Part shown: positions 1-6,790 of the stretch, piece after piece
How positions within the stretch are numbered: position 1 is the first letter of the stretch
How the letters are laid out: each line of letters starts with the position of its first letter
Assembly: GCA_945869355.1 (NCBI GenBank)
Contig: CAMBPA010000062.1
Coordinates: 1-7,325, forward strand
DNA length: 7,325 nucleotides
Source: Bordetella parapertussis
GTDB lineage: Bacteria; Pseudomonadota; Gammaproteobacteria; Burkholderiales; Burkholderiaceae_B
Reading direction: 5' to 3'
Made by a program: the position numbers and the translations under genes
The notes under the pieces: model-generated
Database searches by the model: none
What the model was told of the DNA's origin: nothing
What the model saw: only the letters and a program-made list of their open reading frames with translations

Positions 1-309
1 AAGATAAGGATGTTTGCACACGACACGCGCGAAGTCGGGTGGCGGCGATTGGCTTGCGAGGTGCGCTTCGATCTCAGGTAGAACAATCACCGCACACGCC
101 TTGGTCTGCGCTAGGTGCTCAAGATACTTCGCATGCACAATGAAGGAGATTTCCGAAGGGCCGGCGCTAGCAAGCGCTCCGAGACCCGCGATGCCTGGAT
201 CTGCATCTTGAGCTGTGCCGACCACAACGCTTTGCACTAAACCCCCTGGGATTGCGCGTAGCAAAGCCGATAAAGGAAGTGCTCGATTCGCGTCTAGCAA
301 TACCGGCAT
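1..309 (-). CDS. lpxD: UDP-3-O-acylglucosamine N-acyltransferase LpxD, N-terminal part (cut by left edge)
   Basis: LpxD transfers a 3-hydroxyacyl chain from acyl-ACP to UDP-3-O-acylglucosamine, the third step of lipid A synthesis, in the cytoplasm. The frame is open from the ATG at 309 to position 1 and gives 103 residues without a stop. It matches the N-terminal uridine-binding domain of the family: ISFIVHAKYLEHL at residues 54-66, ACAVIV at 71-76 and VVCKHPYL at 96-103, equivalent to the ISF..NPKY..L, A.AVVV and VVKNPYL blocks of known LpxD proteins. The left-handed hexapeptide repeats and the catalytic histidine lie outside the window. The start is supported by an AAAGGG ribosome binding site 7 bases upstream and by a 15-base gap after the skp stop, so the gene is probably co-transcribed with skp. 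Identity is from motif recognition and position; no frameshift is visible in the part present. Confidence 0.93.
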   Translation of the reverse strand, partial: MPVLLDANRALPLSALLRAIPGGLVQSVVVGTAQDADPGIAGLGALASAGPSEISFIVHAKYLEHLAQTKACAVIVLPEIEAHLASQSPPPDFARVVCKHPYL

Positions 310-316
310 GCTTAAA

Positions 317-322
317 CCCTTT
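317..322 (-). promoter_or_regulatory. Ribosome binding site of lpxD
   Basis: On the minus strand AAAGGG lies 7 bases before the ATG at 309, inside the 15-base skp-lpxD spacer. It supports this ATG as the lpxD start. Confidence 0.75.
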
Positions 323-324
323 GA

Positions 325-885
325 TTACTTACCGAGAGCCTGAATGACTTTATCGGTAATGTCGATACGAGGGTTAACTGTCACGGCATCCTGCAAAATC
401 ACATCATAATTTTCTTGCTCAGCAAGACGTTTGATGGCGGCGTTAGCCTTTTCCACAATCGTTGCGAACTCTTCGTTACGACGACGATTAAAGTCTTCTT
501 GAAACTCTCGGCGTTTGCGCTGAATGTCCGCATCGATGTTGGATAACTCACGCTGGCGCTTGTTGCGGTCTGATTCAGACAGAACGGGCGCGTCCTTCTC
601 GAATTTCTGAGCAAGGCTCCGAAGGTTTGTGGCAAGTTTCTGCAGCTCATCTTCGCGCTTCTTGAATTCAGCCTCGATTTTGGTCTGCGCGGCCTTCGCC
701 GGAATGGAATCACGCAAAATTCGCTCGGTATTCACGAAGCCGATTTTCGAGCCTTGCGCTTGCGCCATGGCGCTGAATAGTACCCCAAGGATCAGCACTC
801 CGACACTCAACAACCAAAACAGTCGTCTGCCACGAGCGTACGATTGTGTTGCAATCTGAGCATTCGAAATATTTTTTACAGACAT
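325..885 (-). CDS. skp: Periplasmic chaperone Skp (OmpH family)
   Basis: Skp is a trimeric periplasmic holdase that binds unfolded outer-membrane proteins after Sec export and delivers them to the BAM complex. The product has 186 residues. Residues 1-43 form a signal peptide with a long n-region, an RR pair at 20-21, a hydrophobic core at about 22-38 and a likely cleavage after AQA at 41-43. The mature part of about 143 residues matches the size of E. coli mature Skp. It begins KIGFVNTERIL, the body strand of the family, continues as a charged lysine- and arginine-rich helical hairpin (about residues 65-150, the coiled-coil tentacle), and ends with the conserved NPRIDITDKVIQAL block. The ATG at 885 has GGAA 8 bases upstream, a modest ribosome binding site. 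The gene follows bamA and precedes lpxD, the usual order in proteobacteria. The n-region is longer than in E. coli, so a later start was considered, but no better marked one is apparent. Confidence 0.95.
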   Translation of the reverse strand: MSVKNISNAQIATQSYARGRRLFWLLSVGVLILGVLFSAMAQAQGSKIGFVNTERILRDSIPAKAAQTKIEAEFKKREDELQKLATNLRSLAQKFEKDAPVLSESDRNKRQRELSNIDADIQRKRREFQEDFNRRRNEEFATIVEKANAAIKRLAEQENYDVILQDAVTVNPRIDITDKVIQALGK

Positions 886-951
886 GATTCAATTTCCACA
901 GTAAACAAAATTGCAAGTTGGCATTGTGCCGTTTAAAAACATCAACCCGAT
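886..951 (-). other. Intergenic spacer bamA-skp
   Basis: This 66-base spacer is the longest non-coding stretch in the window. Read on the minus strand it holds a very short hairpin (GGCA-CAA-TGCC, plus-strand 920-930), a 17-codon open frame (889-942) ending 3 bases before skp, and the GGAA ribosome binding site at 894-897. I see no convincing -35/-10 pair and no T-run that would make the hairpin a terminator. Read-through from bamA into skp is the simplest interpretation. Confidence 0.6.
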
Positions 952-3306
952 CTAAAATCCAGTACCAATCTGGAATTGAAACACCTGCGTTTTATCGCCA
1001 GACTGCGCATTTAGTGCTTTTGCGAGGGATAGCTGCAACGGACCGATTGGTGAAATCCACGACAATCCTATACCCGCCGAATAACGCAACTGGCTCCAAT
1101 TGATTGACGTGTCATTACCAAAGCCGTCGGTACCAAAGACTTGACCTCCATCACCAAAGACGTACCAACGCAAGCTACGATCTTGTCGCGTTCCGGGGAA
1201 CGGCAGGTAAAGCTGAACGTTGCCCACCACACGCTTGGAGCCACCAAGATATGTCCCGGTGAGCGGGTCAATGGGACCGAGCGAGCTTTGCGAGTAACCA
1301 CGAACGGTACCAATACCGCCCGCATAAACGTTTTTAATGATTGGATACGGTAAATCGCTGTAGCTCTTACCGTAATCAAACATCGCATTAAATGCGATGG
1401 TGTAATCACGCGACAAAGGCAGAAATAACTGCTGCTGCGCACCCAACAAATAAGACTCAAGACTACCCGTGCCGACGTCTGCTTTGAGTCGCGTAAACGA
1501 TCCTTTCGTCGGAGCGAGGGCGCTATCGCGAGTATCTTTAGCCCAGCCGGTATTTAGAATAGCAGCAGTTGTTGTTTCACCATAATTACGAACATACTCA
1601 CGATACGCAATCGGCGAGTTTGAATACAGACCAATCGTATTGCGCTCAAGGCTAACACCAGCAAAAATACGATCAAACTCTGTGATCGGGACGCCAAAGT
1701 TCAAGCCTAAACCAGCCGTTGTCACCTGAAACATACCCGGGTTGTTTGCATAGGGCGTGACGGTCCGGTAGTAGATAGAGCTGGTCCGACTAATGCCGTC
1801 GTTTGTAAAGTACGGATCGGTGTGCGCGAGCACGGCGGTCCTGTTGTACTGACTGGTATTGACGTTGAGCGTCAGGTTTGTGCCACTACCAAATACGTTT
1901 TCTTCGGAAATACCACCACTCAAAATAACGCCTTCAGCTTGGCCGTAGCCCACACCCACGTTAATCATCCCGGTAGGCTTTTCAGCTACCACGACGCTGA
2001 CGTCGATTTGATCAGGTGCGCCGGGCACCGGCTCGGTCGACACTTTTACATCTTTGAAATAACCCAGTCGATCCAGTCGGTCTCTCGACAGCTTGATTTT
2101 GCCTGAGTCATACCATGCAGCTTCGACCTGACGGATTTCTCTACGAACCACTTCGTCTTTGGTGCGATGGTTACCACTGACCTGAATCCGTCGCACATAG
2201 ACCCGACGGCTGGGATCAACATAAAAAGTCACTTCGGCCGTATTGTTCTCACGATCCAATACCGGATTGGGGTTCACGTTAGCGAAGGCATAACCTAACC
2301 CGCCAAGGTAGTCCGAAATCGCCTTAGCGGTAGCATTTGTCTTTGCGCCAGAAAACAGTGCACCTTCCTTAAGCTGCACGAGCTGGCTAATTTCAGCGTC
2401 CAGCCCAAGCAACTCACCAGCGAGTTTGACACTCGTGACTTTATACGGCTTACCTTCGTTGATCGTAAGCGTAATGAAGATGTCTTTGCGATCGGACGAT
2501 ATCGTGACTTGTGGAGGCTCTACCTTGAACTCAAGATAGCCTAGATTCAGATAGAAAGACTTCAGCTCTTCGATGTCCCTTTCAAGCTTCTCGCGCGAGT
2601 ATTTATCCGCATCGGTATACCAGGTCAACCACCCTGGCGTTGTCAACGCGAAGCGGTCACGCAAAGTACTTTCAGAAAAATCCTTATTCCCTACGAAGGA
2701 GATTTCTTTAATTCGCGCCACACTGCCTTCAAATAAGTCAAAGTTAATTCCGACGCGATTACGTGGCAACGGCGTCACGGTGGGAGATATTTCTACTGCG
2801 TATTTGCCCTTGGCCAAATACTGTTGTTTGAGCTCAAATTGGGCTTGATCCAACATCGATTGGTCAAACACACGCCCCTCCCCAAAACCAACCTGTTTGA
2901 AGCTATCGATCATGTTCTTGGGTTCGAATTCTCGCATCCCCGTAAAGGAGATCGAAGCGATCGTGGGCCGTTCTTGCACTTGTACGATCACCACACGCCC
3001 AGCCGTCTGAATCCGCACATCGGAATAGACCCCAGTCTCGAAAAGCTTGCGCACGGACTCCGTTGCGAGTTCCTCGGTGAAACGCTGCCCTACTTTAAAA
3101 GGCAGGCGAGCAAAAACCGAACCGGGTTCAGTGCGCTGCATGCCATCTACCCGAATATCGCTCACCACAAACGGATCAAACGCCTGGGCAACCTGAGAAA
3201 CGGCGAGCAAGCCCACCACCAACAACATCCCAACGAGTCCTCGACGTAAGGAGGTCGCCACACGATCAGAGCACTGACCCAACAAACACAACAAGCTAGC
3301 GGACAT
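952..3306 (-). CDS. bamA: Outer membrane protein assembly factor BamA (Omp85/YaeT)
   Basis: BamA is the outer-membrane core of the BAM complex, which folds and inserts beta-barrel proteins. The product has 784 residues. A signal peptide occupies 1-42, with hydrophobic core at about 25-39 and cleavage after AQA (40-42). Five POTRA domains follow, at about 46-112, 115-193, 196-285, 288-364 and 367-441, as in canonical BamA. The 16-stranded barrel runs from about 447 to the end. It contains the conserved loop-6 VRGY motif at 668-671, the RDSALAPTKGSF strand at 593-604 and a C-terminal phenylalanine ending FQFQIGTGF, the expected beta-signal. The barrel is shorter than in E. coli (about 338 residues), which suggests shorter extracellular loops. 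The ATG at 3306 is chosen because AAGGA lies 9 bases upstream. The gene sits between rseP and skp, and its client chaperone is encoded directly downstream. The sequence is closest to Burkholderiales BamA as I recall it. Confidence 0.98.
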   Translation of the reverse strand: MSASLLCLLGQCSDRVATSLRRGLVGMLLVVGLLAVSQVAQAFDPFVVSDIRVDGMQRTEPGSVFARLPFKVGQRFTEELATESVRKLFETGVYSDVRIQTAGRVVIVQVQERPTIASISFTGMREFEPKNMIDSFKQVGFGEGRVFDQSMLDQAQFELKQQYLAKGKYAVEISPTVTPLPRNRVGINFDLFEGSVARIKEISFVGNKDFSESTLRDRFALTTPGWLTWYTDADKYSREKLERDIEELKSFYLNLGYLEFKVEPPQVTISSDRKDIFITLTINEGKPYKVTSVKLAGELLGLDAEISQLVQLKEGALFSGAKTNATAKAISDYLGGLGYAFANVNPNPVLDRENNTAEVTFYVDPSRRVYVRRIQVSGNHRTKDEVVRREIRQVEAAWYDSGKIKLSRDRLDRLGYFKDVKVSTEPVPGAPDQIDVSVVVAEKPTGMINVGVGYGQAEGVILSGGISEENVFGSGTNLTLNVNTSQYNRTAVLAHTDPYFTNDGISRTSSIYYRTVTPYANNPGMFQVTTAGLGLNFGVPITEFDRIFAGVSLERNTIGLYSNSPIAYREYVRNYGETTTAAILNTGWAKDTRDSALAPTKGSFTRLKADVGTGSLESYLLGAQQQLFLPLSRDYTIAFNAMFDYGKSYSDLPYPIIKNVYAGGIGTVRGYSQSSLGPIDPLTGTYLGGSKRVVGNVQLYLPFPGTRQDRSLRWYVFGDGGQVFGTDGFGNDTSINWSQLRYSAGIGLSWISPIGPLQLSLAKALNAQSGDKTQVFQFQIGTGF

Positions 3307-3359
3307 CCTGACTAATCCTTGAAATTCAATTCATCACTAACACGATTGACATACGCGCA
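3307..3359 (-). other. Intergenic spacer rseP-bamA
   Basis: This AT-rich spacer of 53 bases contains the bamA ribosome binding site and an imperfect 11-base palindrome, TTGAA-N-TTCAA at 3319-3329, which overlaps that site. No clear promoter or terminator is visible. In E. coli bamA also has sigma-E promoter input from within rseP; I looked for GAACTT-like -35 elements with a correctly spaced -10 on this strand and found no convincing pair. Confidence 0.55.
3316..3320 (-). promoter_or_regulatory. Ribosome binding site of bamA
   Basis: AAGGA on the minus strand lies 9 bases before the ATG at 3306. It is the clearest Shine-Dalgarno sequence at the complete genes here and fixes the bamA start despite the long signal-peptide n-region. 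Confidence 0.75.
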
Positions 3360-4727
3360 TCACGGCGTCAGCCACTGCGTCAAGTACCTCATCGAGTCGT
3401 TAAACAACGCAAGCACCATGAGCGCTGACAAGAGGCCCAACCCTATCCTTTGACCCCACTCCAGCACACGCTCGGGGAGCGGACTTCCACGTACGATCTC
3501 TATGAGATAGTACAGCAGATGCCCACCGTCTAGCATCGGGATTGGCAGCAGGTTCAGCACACCCAGACTGACACTCACCAGCGCCAAATAACCCACAAAT
3601 GCAACCCAACCGAGTTTCGCAGATTGGCCAGCATAATCTGCGATTGTGACGGGACCACTGATGTTCTTAACGGACACCTCGCCCAAGATCATTTTGCCCA
3701 TCATACGTAAGGAAAACCAAGCCGTATCAAAGGTTTTGACGACGCCATTGACGAGGCTATCCAACGGGCCGTAGCTGACCATCACCATCTCTGGATCCCC
3801 CCCGAGCTGGACACCAACGCGCCCAACCACCTGCCCCTCGGGCTGTGTAACCGGCGCCGGAGACAAAGTAATACTTAATTTTCTTGAATCACGCTCAAGT
3901 TCAAGCTGCAAGGGTTTGTCTGGATGTTGCTGGATGATCTGGATCAGTTGTCCAACATCGAGATCCGTGCGCTGTTGCACAGACAAAATCCGATCGCCTA
4001 TTTTTAAACCGGCCGCCATCCCAACGCTATCAGGCACCACGCCTCTTACAACCGGAACACCTGTGGCGAGACGCAAACCAAGTAACCGAAGCGGGTCGGC
4101 TGCAGAGGGATCAGCTAGAGCGGGCATCTGCAGAGTGCGGCTTAAGTGTGCGCCGCGCTGATCGATCGTGACATCGATCGCGCCGCCCTCTCCAAGCTTT
4201 TGTAACAGTGCCCAGCGCAATTCCGACCAAGATCGGATCGCCCTATCATCCACGGCAACGATACGATCGCCGGGTTGCAGGCCAGCGACAGCAGCAGCCG
4301 ACTGGGGCGTAGGGGTCGCGAGCACGGCGGCTGGCTCTTGGGACCCGACAAAATTGAGCAAAGCGTACAGCAAGGCTGCTAGCAGAAGATTGAAGACGGG
4401 ACCCGCCGCAACAATTGCGAAACGGCGTGACACCGGTTGCGAAGCAAAACTCTCGCGCGAGGCGGTGCCGTTTGGCTTAAGCGCGCCAAGCGCGTCCGAT
4501 GGGCGGGTCTCGTCTAACATTTTCACATAGCCGCCCAAGGGAATGGCTGACAACGCCCACTCCGTGCCATGCCGGTCCACCCGTTTTATCAGTACGCGGC
4601 CAAAACCAATCGAAAACCGGAGAACACGCACCCCGCACCAACGGGCTACCCAATAATGTCCCAGTTCATGGAAAGTGATCAGCACGCCGAGCGTGAGGAG
4701 AAAAGCCAAAACAGTAACAAGCATCAT
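3360..4727 (-). CDS. rseP: Site-2 intramembrane zinc metalloprotease RseP
   Basis: RseP cuts the anti-sigma factor RseA within the membrane after DegS cleavage, releasing sigma-E, and also clears remnant signal peptides. The product has 455 residues, close to the 450 of E. coli RseP. The first membrane segment (about 3-25) carries the zinc and catalytic motif HELGH at 20-24. The membrane-associated region FSIGFG..L at 38-46 and the GGYVKM block at 65-70 follow. A second membrane segment lies at about 103-126, then two periplasmic PDZ domains at about 135-205 and 222-290. A third segment at about 373-398 leads into NLLPIPMLDGGH (392-403), which holds the third zinc ligand, D400, and the conserved N392. 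A final segment lies at about 427-443. All catalytic residues are present. The gene starts 18 bases after dxr. Two adjacent ATG codons (4727 and 4724) are possible starts and neither has a good ribosome binding site, so translation may be coupled to dxr. Confidence 0.97.
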   Translation of the reverse strand: MMLVTVLAFLLTLGVLITFHELGHYWVARWCGVRVLRFSIGFGRVLIKRVDRHGTEWALSAIPLGGYVKMLDETRPSDALGALKPNGTASRESFASQPVSRRFAIVAAGPVFNLLLAALLYALLNFVGSQEPAAVLATPTPQSAAAVAGLQPGDRIVAVDDRAIRSWSELRWALLQKLGEGGAIDVTIDQRGAHLSRTLQMPALADPSAADPLRLLGLRLATGVPVVRGVVPDSVGMAAGLKIGDRILSVQQRTDLDVGQLIQIIQQHPDKPLQLELERDSRKLSITLSPAPVTQPEGQVVGRVGVQLGGDPEMVMVSYGPLDSLVNGVVKTFDTAWFSLRMMGKMILGEVSVKNISGPVTIADYAGQSAKLGWVAFVGYLALVSVSLGVLNLLPIPMLDGGHLLYYLIEIVRGSPLPERVLEWGQRIGLGLLSALMVLALFNDSMRYLTQWLTP

Positions 4728-4745
4728 TTAAACCAGTAAAAAACA

Positions 4746-5948
4746 TCAATGCGAATGCAAAAATACAATCTGTTGCGCGCGGCGTCTCGCCTCAAGATCG
4801 AAGTTTAGTACATCATCAATGCCGCCTATCGCGGCACTTTGCATAGAACCCATTTCTTCGAGTACGCCCTCGATCACGGATGGTATCCGAGTGTAGGGAA
4901 GTTTGTTAGTCAAAAACGCCTCTACCGCAATCTCATTCGCTGCATTGAGGGCCACGCACGCAACTTGCCCGCTACGCAACGCCTCAAAGGACAAGCGCAA
5001 ACAAGGCAGTTGTTCTAAATCTGGCTCAGAAAAATCAAGACGGCCTGCCGCAGCAAGGTCCAACATACTAACCCCGGAGGCTAAGCGTTCCGGAAACCCC
5101 AGTCCGTAAGCGATCGGTGTACGCATATCGGGCTGTCCTAGCTGAGCCACCACCGAGCCGTCGATATATTCCACCATCGAATGCACGACGCTTTGCGGAT
5201 GAATCACAACGCTAATTTGCTCAGGGGGCATCGCAAACAGCCAATGCGCCTCGATCACTTCGAGTCCTTTGTTGAGCATCGTGGCCGAATCAACAGAGAT
5301 CTTTCGCCCCATGCTCCAGTTAGGGTGCGCGCAGGCTTGCTCAGGTGTGACTGCATCCAGGTCCTTCCATCGTCTTGAACGAAAAGGACCGCCCGATGCC
5401 GTCAGAATTAATCGACGCACACCTGGTGCAGGCTGCGTGGGCGCACTCGCACGCCCATGATGGGGTAAGCACTGGAAGATCGCGTTGTGTTCACTGTCAA
5501 TGGGCAACAACTCAGCACCGTTTGCCTCAACGGCCGCCATAAACAGGGAACCCGCAGCCACAAGCGCCTCTTTGTTTGCGAGCAGTACCCGCTTACCTGC
5601 TTGCGCAGCGGCCAAAGCCGCTGGCAATCCTGCAGCACCCACAATTGCGGCCATTACGATTTGACTCTGATCATCACCCGCCGTTTCAGCTAAGGCCTGA
5701 GCTCCGACTCTAAGCTCGGGCGACAAAACACCCGCACCCCACAAGCGACGAAATTCTTGAGCCGCAGCATCCGTTGGCACGACAACTACCCGCGCGGCGG
5801 TCGAGCGCGCTTGCGCAACCAACAACTCTATCCGAGAGTAAGCAGACAATGCGTGCACCGCAAATTTATCTGGGTGCCTAGCCAGCACATCTAGCGTGCT
5901 CTGCCCAATTGAGCCAGTCGAGCCCAACACCGTTACCCGCGCTACCAC
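4746..5948 (-). CDS. dxr: 1-deoxy-D-xylulose 5-phosphate reductoisomerase
   Basis: Dxr (IspC) converts 1-deoxy-D-xylulose 5-phosphate to 2-C-methyl-D-erythritol 4-phosphate with NADPH, the committed step of the MEP isoprenoid pathway, in the cytoplasm. The product has 400 residues, against 398 in E. coli. The NADPH-binding loop GSTGSIG is at 9-15 and LLANKEALV at 122-130. Metal-binding residues are D151 and E153 in [10 protein letters not shown], and E230 in the block [14 protein letters not shown] (217-230), which also gives the substrate contacts N226 and K227. LTASGGPFR at 182-190 holds the substrate-binding serine, and HPNWSMG at 208-214 the flexible loop. The C-terminal helical domain contains [12 protein letters not shown]. 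The start is GTG, inside the last codons of cdsA (7-base overlap), with GGAA 7 bases upstream. No in-frame ATG gives a better start. In E. coli dxr lies ahead of uppS, while here it sits between cdsA and rseP, as I recall for Bordetella and Pseudomonas. Confidence 0.97.
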   Translation of the reverse strand: MVARVTVLGSTGSIGQSTLDVLARHPDKFAVHALSAYSRIELLVAQARSTAARVVVVPTDAAAQEFRRLWGAGVLSPELRVGAQALAETAGDDQSQIVMAAIVGAAGLPAALAAAQAGKRVLLANKEALVAAGSLFMAAVEANGAELLPIDSEHNAIFQCLPHHGRASAPTQPAPGVRRLILTASGGPFRSRRWKDLDAVTPEQACAHPNWSMGRKISVDSATMLNKGLEVIEAHWLFAMPPEQISVVIHPQSVVHSMVEYIDGSVVAQLGQPDMRTPIAYGLGFPERLASGVSMLDLAAAGRLDFSEPDLEQLPCLRLSFEALRSGQVACVALNAANEIAVEAFLTNKLPYTRIPSVIEGVLEEMGSMQSAAIGGIDDVLNFDLEARRRAQQIVFLHSH

Positions 5949-6787
5949 GGCACATTTCCAATTAAGAGATAAGCCAAAGGCACCACTGCCACGACCGCAT
6001 CAATTCGATCGTACACCCCGCCGTGCCCCGGAAGCAGACTACTAGAATCCTTCATCGATGCCCGCCGCTTGAGAAGCGACTCGAACAAGTCCCCGCAAAT
6101 CGAAAAAACAGCCAACAAGACCGCCAACACCGCAGCGCCTCCCAAACCCCAACGCTGCGCGAGCTCAAATCCAAAACTCTTGGGTAGATACAAGGCCGTT
6201 CCAATTACCCAGGCTACAACCCCAATGACGCCAGCCAACGCGCACTCAATGGTTTTTCCTGGACTGATGCGAGGTGCTAGCTTATGACGACCCAACGTAC
6301 GACCGACGAAGTACGCAACAATGTCCGCTATCCAAATCACCGCCAGCACCGTGAGAATGAACTGAGCGCCTTGATGCAAAAAGAGCCAAGCCAAACATGC
6401 CCACGTCGCAAAAAGCGTCGTGACGGCGAATAGACTCCAGAGCAGCGCGCCTTGGCGTACTTGCGTTTGAGCCCGAAACAGTGCGCCACCAACGAACACA
6501 AACCAAGCAAAAACACTCAAGATGGTGGACCATAACAACCAACGTTGGTCCTCAGAGCCTAAGCGTGTCCACGCCCACGCTTGCACAATCGTCAGGACGA
6601 ACAGCAACACGCCCATTACCTGAGGAATCCTAGTTCCCCTTCCCCAGAGCAGACGACTCCATTCCCACGCAGCCAACGCGCATGTCGCCGACAAAAAGAT
6701 TAGGAAAGGCCACTCAGACGGAATCCACAGCAACACCGCGATGAGACAAAGCAGTACAACAGCCGTGATGACGCGTTGTCCAAGCAT
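5942..6787 (-). CDS. cdsA: Phosphatidate cytidylyltransferase (CDP-diacylglycerol synthase)
   Basis: CdsA condenses CTP with phosphatidic acid to give CDP-diacylglycerol, the precursor of phosphatidylethanolamine, phosphatidylglycerol and cardiolipin, in the inner membrane. The product has 281 residues and is strongly hydrophobic, with about seven to eight candidate membrane segments (for example 5-22, 27-40, 55-72, 86-104, 115-135, 141-160, 183-200, 215-232 and 262-277). The family signature near the C-terminus is intact: S237-L-L-K-R, then KD at 246-247, GHGG at 254-257 and DRID at 260-263. A second conserved block has [12 protein letters not shown] (152-163) and SPGKTIE (175-181); the next residue is cysteine where glycine is usual. 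The ATG at 6787 lies 3 bases after the uppS stop, with a weak GGTGA 11 bases upstream. The stop codon overlaps dxr, which implies translational coupling through uppS-cdsA-dxr. Confidence 0.96.
   Translation of the reverse strand: MLGQRVITAVVLLCLIAVLLWIPSEWPFLIFLSATCALAAWEWSRLLWGRGTRIPQVMGVLLFVLTIVQAWAWTRLGSEDQRWLLWSTILSVFAWFVFVGGALFRAQTQVRQGALLWSLFAVTTLFATWACLAWLFLHQGAQFILTVLAVIWIADIVAYFVGRTLGRHKLAPRISPGKTIECALAGVIGVVAWVIGTALYLPKSFGFELAQRWGLGGAAVLAVLLAVFSICGDLFESLLKRRASMKDSSSLLPGHGGVYDRIDAVVAVVPLAYLLIGNVPW
5956..5959 (-). promoter_or_regulatory. Probable ribosome binding site of dxr inside cdsA
   Basis: GGAA on the minus strand lies 7 bases before the GTG at 5948 and within the last codons of cdsA. 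It is short, but its spacing supports GTG as the dxr start over out-of-frame ATG and GTG codons nearby. Confidence 0.5.
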
Positions 6788-6790
6788 GTG

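Noticed and set aside
14..211. 65-codon plus-strand open frame at the left edge
   Set aside because: The minus strand here encodes a recognisable LpxD N-terminus without any stop, so the plus-strand frame is a shadow.
710..916. 68-codon minus-strand frame starting at a TTG before skp
   Set aside because: It runs out of frame through the skp signal peptide and mature start, whose protein is clearly conserved; the alternative translation has no family features.
920..930. GGCA-CAA-TGCC hairpin as a terminator between bamA and skp
   Set aside because: The stem is only 4 base pairs and no T-run follows directly on the minus strand, so it is too weak for an intrinsic terminator.
2824..3249. 141-codon open frame on the plus strand within bamA
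   Set aside because: It lies entirely antisense to the POTRA-coding part of bamA, and its translation resembles no protein family I know. The bamA frame explains the sequence fully.
3897..3902. GAACTT on the minus strand within rseP as a sigma-E -35 element for bamA
   Set aside because: No TCTGA- or TCAAA-like -10 element occurs at 16-17 bases spacing; only an AATTA stretch is found there.
4168..4530. 120-codon plus-strand open frame within rseP
   Set aside because: It is antisense to the PDZ1 and second membrane segment region of rseP and has low-complexity Ala/Ser-rich translation typical of a shadow frame.
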